Positions 9,641-18,433 of a stretch of 64,000 bases of DNA are shown here, piece after piece. Made by a program: the position numbers and the translations under genes. The stretch is from Streptomyces venezuelae (GTDB lineage: Bacteria; Actinomycetota; Actinomycetes; Streptomycetales; Streptomycetaceae), in contig NZ_CP029191.1 in NCBI RefSeq assembly GCF_008642335.1, positions 1,984,001 through 2,048,000 of the forward strand, in the 5' to 3' direction. Position 1 is the first letter of the stretch, and each line of letters starts with the position of its first letter. The notes below the pieces were generated by a model. It did no database searches and had not been told where the DNA came from. It saw only the letters and a program-made list of their open reading frames with translations.

Positions 9641-10108
9641 TCAGGTGAGTGACTTCCGCATCGCGCGGTGCGGAATTCCGGCGTCGGGGAACTCCGGTCC
9701 GTACACCTCGTAGCCGAGGCGTTCGTAGAAGCCCAGGGCGTGGGTCTGCGCGTGCAGGTCGACCGCGCTCAGGCCACGCGCGCGTGCCGCGTCCTCGATG
9801 GCACGGACCAGGGCGGCGCCCACGCCGAGCCCCCGCGCGGCCCGCGTCACCGCGAGCCTGCCGAGGGCGCCCACGGTGGTGTCCCCGCCGTTCTTGGCGG
9901 CCGCGGCGGATCCGGTCAGGAGCCGGCCCGTGCCGAGCGGGACGCCGTCCTCGCGGACGGCCAGGACGTGCACCGCGCGGGCGTCGTACTCGTCGTACTC
10001 CAGCTCTTCGGGGACCCGCTGCTCGGCCACGAAGACGTCCCTGCGGACGGCGAAGCAGGCCTCCACGTCGTCGGTGTGCTCGGCGACGCGGACCGTCACT
10101 CCGCTCAC
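9641..10108 (-). CDS. GNAT family N-acetyltransferase
   Basis: A 155-residue acetyl-CoA-dependent acetyltransferase of the ElaA-like GNAT type. The cofactor-binding signature [10 protein letters not shown] is in the middle, preceded by [13 protein letters not shown]; the C-terminal motif [18 protein letters not shown] is characteristic, with YERLGY as the usual GNAT strand/helix. The GTG start at 10108 overlaps the TGA of the pseudouridine synthase gene in a GTGA, so translation is probably coupled. The substrate cannot be read from sequence; ElaA-type proteins remain poorly characterised. Upstream extension of the frame lies inside rluD and is rejected. Confidence 0.88.
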   Translation of the reverse strand: MSGVTVRVAEHTDDVEACFAVRRDVFVAEQRVPEELEYDEYDARAVHVLAVREDGVPLGTGRLLTGSAAAAKNGGDTTVGALGRLAVTRAARGLGVGAALVRAIEDAARARGLSAVDLHAQTHALGFYERLGYEVYGPEFPDAGIPHRAMRKSLT

Positions 10109-11046
10109 GAGCTCTCCGCCCGCACGCGGTCCAGGGCCTGCTGCAGATCGTCCGGGTAGCCGCTCTCGTACTCCACCCACTGGCCGTCGCCCGGGTGCTC
10201 GAAGCCGAGCCGGACCGCGTGCAGCCACTGGCGGGTGAGGCCGAGGCGCTTGGCGAGGGTGGGGTCGGCGCCATACGTCAGGTCGCCCACGCACGGGTGC
10301 CGGTGGGCCGACATGTGCACGCGGATCTGGTGCGTGCGGCCCGTCTCCAGCTTGATGTCGAGCAGGGAGGCGGCGCGGAAGGCCTCGATGAGGTCGTAGT
10401 GCGTCACGGAGGGCTTGCCCTCGGCCGTGACCGCCCACTTGTAGTCGTGGTTCGGGTGGCGGCCGATGGGGGCATCGATGGTGCCGCTCATCGGGTCGGG
10501 GTGGCCCTGGACCAGCGCGTTGTAGCGCTTGTCGACCGTGCGCTCCTTGAACTGGCGCTTCAGGGAGGTGTACGCCCGCTCCGACTTGGCGACGACCATC
10601 AGGCCGGACGTGCCCACGTCGAGGCGGTGCACGATGCCCTGGCGCTCGGCGGCACCGGAGGTGGAGATCCGATACCCGGCCGCCGCGAGGCCGCCGATCA
10701 CGGTCGTGCCCGTCCAGCCGGGGCTCGGGTGCGCGGCCACGCCGACCGGCTTGACGATCACGACGATGTCGTCGTCGTCATGGACGATCTCCATGCCCTC
10801 GACGGGTTCGGCGACGATCTGCACCGGAGCGGCCGCCTGCGGCATCTCCACTTCCAGCCAGGCGCCGCCGTGCACCCGCTCGGACTTGCCGACCACCGAG
10901 CCGTCGACCGAGACCTTCCCCGCCGCGGCGAGCTCGGCGGCCTTCGTACGGGAGAACCCGAACATGCGCGAGATGGCGGCGTCGACGCGCTCGCCCTCCA
11001 GGCCGTCCGGCACGGGCAGGGTACGGATCTCGGGAATCGTGCTCAC
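10105..11046 (-). CDS. rluD: RNA pseudouridine synthase, RluA/RluD family
   Basis: A 313-residue enzyme that isomerises uridine to pseudouridine, probably in the helix 69 region of 23S rRNA if it is a true RluD. An S4 RNA-binding domain covers about residues 18-75 ([25 protein letters not shown]). The catalytic domain carries the family signature [11 protein letters not shown] with the nucleophile Asp143, and later [13 protein letters not shown] [11 protein letters not shown]. The GTG at 11046 has no Shine-Dalgarno but lies six bases after a CATACT hexamer, which suggests a leaderless mRNA. It sits downstream of lspA and overlaps the acetyltransferase. lspA followed by rluD is a common bacterial arrangement. 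Family firm; target position inferred. Confidence 0.93.
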   Translation of the reverse strand: MSTIPEIRTLPVPDGLEGERVDAAISRMFGFSRTKAAELAAAGKVSVDGSVVGKSERVHGGAWLEVEMPQAAAPVQIVAEPVEGMEIVHDDDDIVVIVKPVGVAAHPSPGWTGTTVIGGLAAAGYRISTSGAAERQGIVHRLDVGTSGLMVVAKSERAYTSLKRQFKERTVDKRYNALVQGHPDPMSGTIDAPIGRHPNHDYKWAVTAEGKPSVTHYDLIEAFRAASLLDIKLETGRTHQIRVHMSAHRHPCVGDLTYGADPTLAKRLGLTRQWLHAVRLGFEHPGDGQWVEYESGYPDDLQQALDRVRAESS

Positions 11047-11052
11047 CCATTG

Positions 11053-11058
11053 AGTATG
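11053..11058 (-). promoter_or_regulatory. -10 element for leaderless rluD
   Basis: CATACT on the minus strand is six bases upstream of the rluD GTG, in the 58-base gap after lspA. It would give rluD its own leaderless transcript. Confidence 0.45.
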
Positions 11059-11104
11059 CAGGAGCGCACCGACACTCCCGCACCACAGGGCTCCCGCGGG
11101 CGCC

Positions 11105-11806
11105 TCAGTCCTTGTGGACGGTGCCGTCCGGGTCCAGGCCGCGGAAGGAGAGCAGGACGATCAGGATGCCGCCGCAGACGATCGCCGAGTCCGCGAGGTT
11201 GAACACCGCGAAGCCCTTGGGGGCGATGAAGTCGACGACCGCGCCCTCGAAGACGCCGGGGGCGCGGAAGAGGCGGTCGGTGAGGTTGCCGAGGGCGCCG
11301 CCGAGCAGCAGGCCGAGGGCGATCGCCCACGGCAGGCTGTACAGCTTGCGGGCGAGCCGCGCGATCACCACGATGACCGCCGCGGCGATGCACGTGAAGA
11401 TGATGGTGAAGGCCTCGCCGAAGCCGAAGGCCGCGCCCGCGTTACGGATCGCGGAGAGGCGGAGCCAGTCGCCGATCAGGTCGATCGGCTCGTGGTGCTC
11501 CAGCTTGGCGACCACGATCATCTTGCTGATCAGGTCGAAGGCGTACGCGACGACGGCCACGGCGAAGAGCACGGCGATCTTCCGCTTGCCCTTGCCGGCG
11601 CTCGCGGCGCCGGTCTCGGCGTCGGCCACGCCTTCGCCCTCGGGCTTGGGCTCGCCCTCGGACTCGGGCTCGGGCTCGGACCCAGTCCGCTGCCCGTCCT
11701 GCTCGGCCGCCGCCGTCTCCCCGGAGTCCGGACCGGACTGCTCCGGCCCGTCCCCGGCCGCCTCAGGGATGTCCGGCGTACCGATGATGCGCTCCGCCTC
11801 TGCCAC
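11105..11806 (-). CDS. lspA: Lipoprotein signal peptidase (signal peptidase II) with long acidic N-terminus
   Basis: A 233-residue membrane aspartic protease that cleaves prolipoprotein signal peptides after lipidation. Four membrane helices lie within residues 77-228. The catalytic aspartates are D177 in GNLTDR and D206 in FNLADS, and RNAGAAFG is conserved. Residues 1-75 form an unusual acidic, low-complexity extension rich in Glu, Pro and Ser ([16 protein letters not shown]), which makes the protein about 70 residues longer than most LspA proteins. The GTG at 11806 has GAGGGA about eight bases upstream. It is followed by rluD on the same strand. Function is certain; the role of the extension is unknown. 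Confidence 0.95.
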   Translation of the reverse strand: MAEAERIIGTPDIPEAAGDGPEQSGPDSGETAAAEQDGQRTGSEPEPESEGEPKPEGEGVADAETGAASAGKGKRKIAVLFAVAVVAYAFDLISKMIVVAKLEHHEPIDLIGDWLRLSAIRNAGAAFGFGEAFTIIFTCIAAAVIVVIARLARKLYSLPWAIALGLLLGGALGNLTDRLFRAPGVFEGAVVDFIAPKGFAVFNLADSAIVCGGILIVLLSFRGLDPDGTVHKD

Positions 11807-11884
11807 GTGAGTCCCTCAACCTAGGTACCTGACTGGGGACGAGAGTACGGCACACACGTACGGTCCCCGGCGCCCAGGCCGCGC

Positions 11885-13006
11885 TCAGTAGCGGCGTTCC
11901 TGCTTCTGCTTGCACTCCACGCACAGCGTCGCGCGCGGGAAGGCCTGCATCCGCGCCTTGCCGATCGCGTTGCCGCAGTTCTCGCAGAGGCCGTACGTCC
12001 CCGCGTCGAGGCGCTCCAGGGCCCGCTCGGTCTGCAGGAGCATCTCGCGCGCGTTGGCGGCCAGCGCCATCTCGTGCTCCCGCGTGATGTTCTTCGTGCC
12101 GGTGTCCGCGTCGTCGTCGCCCGCCCCGTCCCCGGAGTCCCGCATCAGCCCCGCGAGGGCGTCCTCGGAGGACGCGATCTCGCTGCCGAGCCGCAGCACC
12201 TCGCTCTGCAGCTCCGTACGGGCCTCGGCGACCTCTTCCGGGGTCCAGGGGTCCTCCCCGGGCCGGACCGCGAGCTCGCCGGGCTCCGCCGCGGCGGCGC
12301 GTGCCTTGGGCACGGCCGTCGGCTGCTTCGCTGCTGTCGCCGTGCCCGGAGTCTTCTTCGCAACCACCGTCGTGGCTCCCGTCGTCTCCGCGGCCTCAGC
12401 CGCATCCTCGGCCGCGGACGCGGCCGTCTTCTTGGCCGTGCTCTTCTTGGCGGTGCTCTTCTTGCCCGTGCTCTTGTGCGCGGTGCTCTTCTTGGCGGCC
12501 GTCTTCTTGGCAGGTACGGCCTTGGCAGCGCTCTCCGGGGCCTCGTCGGCACCCGCTCGCCGAGCGGCCTCGTCGTGGTCACCCGCCTCGCCGGCACTGT
12601 CCGTGCCGGCGACTTTCCCGGCCGCCGTCTTCTTGACCGCCGTGTTCTTGGCAGCTGTCTTCTTGGCGCCGGCCTTCTTGGCCGCCGTGGCCTTGCCGGC
12701 GGCGCTCTGCAGAGGCTTGGCCTCAGCAGCCGTCTTCTCGGAGGCCGCGACCTTCGTGGCCGTGCCCTTCGAAGCCGTGGTCCCGACCGCCGTCTTCTTG
12801 GCGGCCGTGCTCTTGGAAGCCGTGGTCTTGGTCGGCGTGCCCTTGGCCGCCGACTTCGACGCCGTGCCCTTGGCCGACGTCGTCTTCGGCGCCGTGGTCC
12901 TGGAGCCCGCTCCCGTCGTCGCCCCGGCGGCTGGCGCCTTCGCCGCGGCCGCGCCTGTGGATCTGCCGGACGCCGACTGCTGTACGGCGGTCTTCTTCGC
13001 CACCAT
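11885..13006 (-). CDS. DksA/TraR family C4 zinc-finger protein with long H1-like Lys/Ala repeat domain
   Basis: A 373-residue protein in two parts. Residues 1 to about 245 are low-complexity, built from Ala, Lys, Thr and Ser with repeated AKKTA, AKKST and SKSTA units, resembling histone H1 tails. The C-terminal part has a coiled-coil-like helix (EEVAEARTELQSEVLRLGSEI, described here in part) and a DksA/TraR zinc finger with CENC and CVEC separated by 17 residues, ending in KQERRY. DksA-type proteins bind the RNA polymerase secondary channel, while the basic tail would be expected to bind nucleic acid. The ATG at 13006 has GAAGGGG nine bases upstream. It diverges from ileS. Whether it acts on transcription, chromatin or both is inference. 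Confidence 0.85.
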   Translation of the reverse strand: MVAKKTAVQQSASGRSTGAAAAKAPAAGATTGAGSRTTAPKTTSAKGTASKSAAKGTPTKTTASKSTAAKKTAVGTTASKGTATKVAASEKTAAEAKPLQSAAGKATAAKKAGAKKTAAKNTAVKKTAAGKVAGTDSAGEAGDHDEAARRAGADEAPESAAKAVPAKKTAAKKSTAHKSTGKKSTAKKSTAKKTAASAAEDAAEAAETTGATTVVAKKTPGTATAAKQPTAVPKARAAAAEPGELAVRPGEDPWTPEEVAEARTELQSEVLRLGSEIASSEDALAGLMRDSGDGAGDDDADTGTKNITREHEMALAANAREMLLQTERALERLDAGTYGLCENCGNAIGKARMQAFPRATLCVECKQKQERRY

Positions 13007-13315
13007 GGCCGCGGCCCCTTCACATATTGTGATCTTGCTCGCGAATCGTGCTGGGACGATAAATCGACTCCAGGCCCGCGGCAACGGGGCACGCCGCCCG
13101 ATCCCCCCGCCCCACGGGTGCCGCGAGGCGAGTCTGCATGCGTTGTGCCCAACTCCCTGCCGGGTAATCCGCAGGACGGAACGCGCCCGGAACCGCTCGC
13201 CCCGCATGTCGCCATTCGGGTCAGTCGCCGCCTCCTCCCCCGCCCGCCCCGGGACTCCCGGAAAACCGGTCGGAGTCCCCTCCCCGCGCGCCGTACACTG
13301 GACGGCAGCGAGAAG
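13007..13315. other. Intergenic region between the zinc-finger gene and the ileS leader
   Basis: About 300 bases with no convincing open frame. On the plus strand a TACACT at 13294-13299 could be the -10 element of ileS, giving a start site near 13306, but the matching -35 position (13270-13275, TCGGAG) is poor. On the minus side an AT-rich patch (ACAATATG near 13020-13030) may hold the promoter of the zinc-finger gene. No tRNA or repeat was seen. Confidence 0.5.
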
Positions 13316-13599
13316 CGTGGATGGGGACGAGTAGCGGCGTACGCAGCCATGAGCGACCCGGGGACGGTGCGAGCCCGGGGGCCGGCGCGACGTGAAGATC
13401 ACCCCGGAGCCGCCGGAAGAACGCCGAGGCGAGACAGCCGAGGCCAGTAGACCCGGTATCGCGACCCCAATGAGGGGGCTCACCGGTGCGAACCCCGCGC
13501 CGGAGGGCCAAGGAGGGTGGTACCGCGGGAGCGCGCCGCACCAGGCGCACACGGCTCTCGTCCCTCCGACGGAAGGCAGCACATCCGCCGGAGGACTCG
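13316..13599 (+). promoter_or_regulatory. T-box leader of ileS, probably translational, Ile (AUC) specifier
   Basis: The canonical T-box sequence AGGGTGGTACCGCG is at 13514-13527. A specifier loop can be read: AGTA at 13330-13333 opposite GAA at 13394-13396, followed by one G and the codon ATC at 13398-13400, closed by GGGG (13323-13326) with CCCC (13402-13405). The 3' strand of the antisequestrator includes the CTC..GTCCCTCC run ending at 13566. Instead of a U-run terminator, GTCCCTCCG (13559-13567) is nearly complementary to CGGAGGAC (13589-13596), which contains the ileS ribosome-binding site. Uncharged tRNA-Ile should therefore free the Shine-Dalgarno, the translational mode known from actinobacterial ileS genes. 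The exact fold is inferred. Confidence 0.92.
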
Positions 13600-16500
13600 T
13601 TGAATACGCCGCCGCAGTACCGTCAGGTGCCCGCCCAGGTCGACCTGCCCGCCCTCGAGCACGCCGTGCTCGACTTCTGGCGCGAGCAGAAGATCTTCGC
13701 CCGGAGCCTCGAACAGTCCGAGGGCCGCCCCGAGTGGGTGTTCTACGAAGGCCCGCCCACCGCCAACGGCATGCCGGGCGCCCACCACATCGAGGCCCGC
13801 GTCTTCAAGGACGTCTTCCCGCGCTTCCGCACGATGCGGGGCTACCACGTGGCCCGCAAGGCCGGCTGGGACTGCCACGGCCTCCCCGTCGAGCTCGCGG
13901 TCGAGAAGGAGCTCGGGTTCAACGGCAAGAAGGACATCGAGGCGTACGGCATCGCCGAGTTCAACGCCAAGTGCCGCGAGTCCGTGACCCGGCACACCGA
14001 CGCCTTCGCCGAGCTCACGACCCGCATGGGGTACTGGGTCGACCTCGACGACGCGTACCGCACGATGAACCCCGAGTACGTCGACTCGGTCTGGTGGTCG
14101 CTGAAGGAGATCTTCAACAAGGACCTCCTCGTCCAGGACCACCGCGTCGCCCCCTGGTGCCCCCGCTGCGGCACCGGCCTCTCGGACCACGAGCTGGCGC
14201 AGGGGTACGAGACGGTCGTCGACCCCTCCGTCTACGTCCGTTTCCCCCTCACCTCCGGACCTCTCGCGGGCGAAGCCGCCCTCCTGGTCTGGACGACGAC
14301 CCCGTGGACCCTCGTCTCGAACACCGCCGTCGCCGCGCACCCCGACGTCACCTACGTCGTCGCGACGGACGGCGAAGAGAAGCTGGTCGTCGCCCAGCCG
14401 CTCGTCGAGAAGTCCCTCGGCGAGGGATGGGAGACCACCGGCGAGACCTTCACCGGCGCCGAGATGGAGCGCTGGAACTACCAACGTCCCTTCGAGCTCG
14501 TGGAGTTCCCGGCCCCCGCGCACTACGTGGTGAACGCCGAGTACGTGACGACCGAGGACGGCACCGGTCTCGTCCACCAGTCCCCCGCCTTCGGTGAGGA
14601 CGACCTCAAGGTCTGCCGTGCGTACGGCCTGCCGGTCGTCAACCCCGTCCGCCCGGACGGCACCTTCGAAGAGGACGTCCCGCTCGTCGGCGGTGTCTTC
14701 TTCAAGAAGGCCGACGAAAGCCTCACCAAGGACCTCGACGACCGCGGTCTGCTCTTCAAGCACATCGCCTACGAGCACAGCTACCCGCACTGCTGGCGCT
14801 GCCACACGGCCCTGCTCTACTACGCGCAGCCGTCCTGGTACATCCGCACCACGGCCATCAAGGACCGCCTCCTCCAGGAGAACGAGAAGACCAACTGGTT
14901 CCCGGAGTCGGTCAAGCACGGCCGCTTCGGCGACTGGCTGACCAACAACGTCGACTGGGCGCTGTCCCGCAACCGCTACTGGGGCACCCCGCTGCCCATC
15001 TGGCGCTGCGAGGAGGACCACCTCACCTGCGTCGGCTCCCGCGCCGAGCTCTCCGACCTGACGGGCACCGACCAGTCGGACCTGGACCCGCACCGCCCGT
15101 ACATCGACGCGGTCACCTTCCCCTGCCCGCAGGAGGGCTGCGGAACGACCGCCACGCGCGTGCCCGAGGTCATCGACGCCTGGTACGACTCGGGCTCGAT
15201 GCCGTTCGCGCAGTGGGGCTATCCGCACAAGAACAAGGAACTCTTCGAGAGCCGCTACCCCGCGCAGTTCATCTCGGAGGCCATCGACCAGACCCGCGGC
15301 TGGTTCTACACGCTGATGGCCGTCGGCACCCTGGTCTTCGACAAGTCGTCCTACGAGAACGTGGTCTGTCTCGGCCACATCCTCGCCGAGGACGGCCGCA
15401 AGATGTCCAAGCACCTGGGCAACACCCTGGACCCGGTCCCGCTCATGGACCAGCACGGCGCCGACGCGGTCCGCTGGTTCATGGCGGCCGGCGGCTCCCC
15501 CTGGGCGGCCCGCCGCGTGGGCCACGGCACCATCCAGGAGGTCGTCCGCAAGACCCTCCTCACGTACTGGAACACGGTCGCCTTCCAGGCGCTCTACGCC
15601 CGTACGTCGAAATGGGCGCCCAGCGCCGCCGACCCGGCGCCCGCCGACCGCCCGCTCCTGGACCGCTGGCTGCTCAGCGAGCTGCACGCGCTCACCGACC
15701 AGGTCACCCAGGCCCTGGAGAGCTACGACACCCAGCGCGCGGGCAAGCTCCTGTCCGTCTTCGTCGACAACCTCTCGAACTGGTACGTCCGCCGCTCCCG
15801 CCGCCGCTTCTGGCAGGGCGACAAGGCGGCGCTGCGCACCCTGCACGAGGTCGTCGAGACGGTCACGCGCCTGCTGGCCCCGCTGACGCCGTTCATCACG
15901 GAGCGTGTCTGGCAGGACCTGATCGTGCCGGTGACGCCCGACGCCCCGGAGTCGGTGCACCTGTCCAGCTGGCCGGAGGCGGATCTCTCCGCCATCGACC
16001 CGGACCTGTCCCAGCAGATGGTCCTCGTCCGCCGGCTCGTCGAGCTGGGCCGCGCCACACGCGCGGAGTCGGGCGTCAAGACCCGCCAGCCGCTGTCCCG
16101 CGCGCTGATCGCGGCGACGGGCTTCGAGTCCCTCAACCCGGAGCTGCACGCCCAGATCACCGAGGAGCTCAACGTCTCCTCGCTGGCGTCGCTCTCCGAG
16201 GTCGGCGGTTCACTGGTCGACACCACGGCCAAGGCGAACTTCCGTGCGCTCGGCAAGCGGTTCGGCAAGGGTGTCCAGGCGGTCGCCAAGGCCGTCGCCG
16301 AGGCCGACGCCGCCGCGCTGTCCCTCGCCCTGCGCGAGGGCACGGCCTCCGTGGAGGTCGACGGCGAGACGGTGACACTGGCCCCGGACGAGGTCATCAT
16401 CACGGAGACCCCGCGCGAGGGCTGGTCGGTGGCGTCCGAGTCCGGCGCCACGGTCGCCCTCGACCTGGAGATCACCGACGAGCTGCGCCGGGCAGGACTG

Positions 16501-16746
16501 GCCCGCGATGCGATCCGTCTGATCCAGGAGGCCCGCAAGAACAGCGGTCTGGACGTCGCGGACCGGATCGCCCTGCGCTGGACCTCCCCGGACGATGCGG
16601 TCGTCACCGCCCTCTCCGAGCACGCCGAGCTCATCGCGGACGAGGTCCTCGCGACCGACTTCTCCCAGGGCGAGGCGGACGACACCTACGGAGAGCCGTT
16701 CACCGACGAGCCCCTGAAGCTGACCTTCCGCCTCCGCAAGGCGTAA
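13600..16746 (+). CDS. ileS: Isoleucyl-tRNA synthetase, IleRS2 type with GAHH in place of HIGH
   Basis: A 1048-residue class I synthetase charging tRNA-Ile. Its length and motifs (VFYEGPPTANGMP, RRAGWD-like RKAGWDCHGLPVE, KMSKHLG at 601-607) match the eukaryote-like IleRS2 group rather than the E. coli type. The HIGH signature is rearranged: residues 60-63 read GAHH instead of HxGH. The connective-peptide editing domain follows (WTTTPWTLVSN), then the C-terminal anticodon-binding helices. The start is TTG at 13600 with GGAGGA at 13590-13595, five bases away, sequestered by the T-box leader. A GXHH motif is reported in IleRS2 forms that are highly resistant to mupirocin. Strong hairpins follow the stop. 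Confidence 0.97.
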   Translation: MNTPPQYRQVPAQVDLPALEHAVLDFWREQKIFARSLEQSEGRPEWVFYEGPPTANGMPGAHHIEARVFKDVFPRFRTMRGYHVARKAGWDCHGLPVELAVEKELGFNGKKDIEAYGIAEFNAKCRESVTRHTDAFAELTTRMGYWVDLDDAYRTMNPEYVDSVWWSLKEIFNKDLLVQDHRVAPWCPRCGTGLSDHELAQGYETVVDPSVYVRFPLTSGPLAGEAALLVWTTTPWTLVSNTAVAAHPDVTYVVATDGEEKLVVAQPLVEKSLGEGWETTGETFTGAEMERWNYQRPFELVEFPAPAHYVVNAEYVTTEDGTGLVHQSPAFGEDDLKVCRAYGLPVVNPVRPDGTFEEDVPLVGGVFFKKADESLTKDLDDRGLLFKHIAYEHSYPHCWRCHTALLYYAQPSWYIRTTAIKDRLLQENEKTNWFPESVKHGRFGDWLTNNVDWALSRNRYWGTPLPIWRCEEDHLTCVGSRAELSDLTGTDQSDLDPHRPYIDAVTFPCPQEGCGTTATRVPEVIDAWYDSGSMPFAQWGYPHKNKELFESRYPAQFISEAIDQTRGWFYTLMAVGTLVFDKSSYENVVCLGHILAEDGRKMSKHLGNTLDPVPLMDQHGADAVRWFMAAGGSPWAARRVGHGTIQEVVRKTLLTYWNTVAFQALYARTSKWAPSAADPAPADRPLLDRWLLSELHALTDQVTQALESYDTQRAGKLLSVFVDNLSNWYVRRSRRRFWQGDKAALRTLHEVVETVTRLLAPLTPFITERVWQDLIVPVTPDAPESVHLSSWPEADLSAIDPDLSQQMVLVRRLVELGRATRAESGVKTRQPLSRALIAATGFESLNPELHAQITEELNVSSLASLSEVGGSLVDTTAKANFRALGKRFGKGVQAVAKAVAEADAAALSLALREGTASVEVDGETVTLAPDEVIITETPREGWSVASESGATVALDLEITDELRRAGLARDAIRLIQEARKNSGLDVADRIALRWTSPDDAVVTALSEHAELIADEVLATDFSQGEADDTYGEPFTDEPLKLTFRLRKA

Positions 16747-16758
16747 GCGCCCGCACCG

Positions 16759-16787
16759 AAGGCCCGGCCCCGAGGGGGCCGGGCCTT
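16759..16787 (+). terminator. ileS terminator hairpin
   Basis: AAGGCCCGGCCCC (16759-16771) pairs perfectly with GGGGCCGGGCCTT (16775-16787) around a three-base loop, 12 bases after the ileS stop, followed by T residues. Confidence 0.88.
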
Positions 16788-16828
16788 TCGCGCATCCGCC
16801 TCCGGGCACCCGCCTCCGGGCACACAAA

Positions 16829-16865
16829 AGGGCCGGGCCCCCGGAAACTCCGGGGGCCCGGCCCT
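16829..16865 (-). terminator. divIVA terminator hairpin
   Basis: A perfect 17-bp stem (16829-16845 with 16849-16865, loop AAC) lies just past the divIVA stop. On the minus strand it is followed by a short T-run (TTTT) and so looks like an intrinsic terminator for the leftward dcw operon. It faces the ileS terminator. Confidence 0.88.
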
Positions 16866-16900
16866 GAACGCTGCCGACGCCTAGGGCGTGGTCACGCCCG

Positions 16901-18010
16901 TCAGTTGTCGTCCTCGTCGATGAGGAAGCCGCGCATCGGCGACGGAGCCTGCTGCATCGGCGCGGGGCCCTGCGGCCGCACCGGCGCCATCGGCTGCGTC
17001 ATCGCGGGAGACATCTGCTGCTGGCCGCCGTAGGACGGGCCGCCGTTGGGCTGGTTGTTGCCGCCCATCGACTGGTTGCCGCCGTAGGACGGGGCACCCG
17101 CACCGGCCGGAGCCATCGACGGCGCCGGGGACGGCGGCAGCGAGGCGGTGGCCGGAGTGCGCGGCGGAGCCAGCGAGTCGTCGGCCTGGGTCTCCAGCTG
17201 ACGCAGCTGCGACTCCAGGTACGACTTCAGACGCGTGCGGTACTCGCGCTCGAAGCCGCGCAGGTCCTCGACCTTGCGCTCCAGCGTGGCGCGGGCGGAC
17301 TCCAGGGAGCCCATCGCGACGCGGTGCTTCTCCTGCGCGTCCCGCTCCAGGGCGTCGGCCTTGGCACGGGCGTCACGCTCAAGACCCTCGGCGCGCGAAC
17401 GGGCCTCGCCGACGATCTTGTTGGCCTCGGAACGGGCCTCCGCGATCGCCTGGTCGGCGGTCTGCTGCGCAAGGGAGAGCACACGGGCGGCGCTGTCGCC
17501 GCCGGGGCCCTGACCGGGCTGCGGCATCTGCGGGCCGTGGCCGCCCATCGGACCGCCCATGGGGCCACCCATCGGACCCTGACCCATCGGGCCCGGACCC
17601 TGCGGACCGCCCTGCGGACCGTGTCCACTGGGGCCTGCGGGCAGCTGCGGAGCGCCACCGGGCAGCTGCGGCGGGCCGCCCATGGGGCCACCCATCTGCT
17701 GCTGATGCTGCTGCGGCGGGACCGGCTGCGGACCCGATATTGCGGCGGGCACGGGGGCACCGGGACCGCGCTGGTCCTGGGGGCCGGGGCCGTCGGGGCC
17801 CTTGCGCATCCCGCCCTGCTGCTGGTTCTGCGCGGCGGCACGGGTGGCCGCAGCGAGCTTGGCGCGCAGGTCCTCGTTCTCACGGAGGAGCCGCGTCAGT
17901 TCGGCTTCGACCTCATCGAGGAAGGCATCGACCTCGTCCTCGTCATAGCCTTCTCGGAGGCGGACGGTCGTGAACTGTTTGTTCCGCACGTCCTCGGGGG
18001 TCAACGGCAT
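16901..18010 (-). CDS. divIVA: DivIVA, polar growth determinant
   Basis: A 369-residue coiled-coil protein that marks curved membrane at hyphal tips and directs polar wall growth. The N-terminal membrane-binding domain is typical (MPLTPEDVRNKQFTTVRLREGYDEDEVDAFLDEVE). Then comes a coiled coil, a long Gln/Gly/Pro/Met-rich linker (about residues 70-185), a second coiled coil (about 187-285, ARSEANKIVGEARSRAEGLE) and a Pro/Gln/Gly-rich tail ending in DEDDN. This long form with two coiled coils and a PQG-rich linker is the Streptomyces type. The ATG at 18010 follows AGGTGAAG. It is the last gene of the leftward division cluster and ends at a strong terminator. Confidence 0.96.
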   Translation of the reverse strand: MPLTPEDVRNKQFTTVRLREGYDEDEVDAFLDEVEAELTRLLRENEDLRAKLAAATRAAAQNQQQGGMRKGPDGPGPQDQRGPGAPVPAAISGPQPVPPQQHQQQMGGPMGGPPQLPGGAPQLPAGPSGHGPQGGPQGPGPMGQGPMGGPMGGPMGGHGPQMPQPGQGPGGDSAARVLSLAQQTADQAIAEARSEANKIVGEARSRAEGLERDARAKADALERDAQEKHRVAMGSLESARATLERKVEDLRGFEREYRTRLKSYLESQLRQLETQADDSLAPPRTPATASLPPSPAPSMAPAGAGAPSYGGNQSMGGNNQPNGGPSYGGQQQMSPAMTQPMAPVRPQGPAPMQQAPSPMRGFLIDEDDN

Positions 18011-18049
18011 CTCTTCACCTCAACGTAGTCGTCGGCATTCGGCAAGACC

Positions 18050-18055
18050 GTATTA
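18050..18055 (-). promoter_or_regulatory. Possible divIVA promoter -10
   Basis: TAATAC on the minus strand lies 40 bases upstream of the divIVA ATG in the short gap after yggT. No good -35 was found, so this is tentative. Confidence 0.35.
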
Positions 18056-18068
18056 GACATCGCACTCA

Positions 18069-18353
18069 TCACAGCTGACTCACGATGTGGATCAGGATGT
18101 AGACGATGATCATCAGTACGAAGAAGGACAGGTCGAGCGCCACGCCCCCGAGACGCAGCGGCGGAATGAACCGCCGCAGGAGCTTGAGCGGTGGATCAGT
18201 GACAGTGTAGGTGGCCTCCAGAACGACCACCATCGGCTTGCCGGGTTGCCATGAGCGGGCGAACTGGAAGACGTAGTCCATGACCAGCCGGAAGATCAGC
18301 ACGATGAGGAAGCACATCAGCGCGATGTAAAGCACCTGCACGACCACGCTCAT
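18069..18353 (-). CDS. YggT family membrane protein
   Basis: A 94-residue protein with two membrane segments (about residues 3-27 and 68-90) separated by a short loop containing the conserved VTDPPLKLLRRFIPPLRLGGVALD stretch of the YggT/YlmG family. Members sit in division clusters between sepF and divIVA in Gram-positive bacteria and in chloroplasts affect nucleoid distribution; the biochemical role is unknown. The ATG at 18353 is preceded by GAGAGGGAAC. It lies 80 bases downstream of sepF and 58 bases upstream of divIVA in the same direction. Confidence 0.92.
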   Translation of the reverse strand: MSVVVQVLYIALMCFLIVLIFRLVMDYVFQFARSWQPGKPMVVVLEATYTVTDPPLKLLRRFIPPLRLGGVALDLSFFVLMIIVYILIHIVSQL

Positions 18354-18433
18354 GTTCGCGGTTCCCTCTCCCCTGTTACTCGTACTTCGTCGATCCGGTA
18401 CTGCGGTTACGGCAACTACTGCATCACTGCGTC

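Noticed and set aside
13480..16149. An 889-codon open frame on the minus strand opposite ileS, and similar long frames opposite other genes (for example 37503-40220, minus strand).
   Set aside because: High G+C DNA leaves few stop codons in the opposite frames; the products are Arg/Gly/Val-rich without family motifs, and the plus-strand genes are certain.
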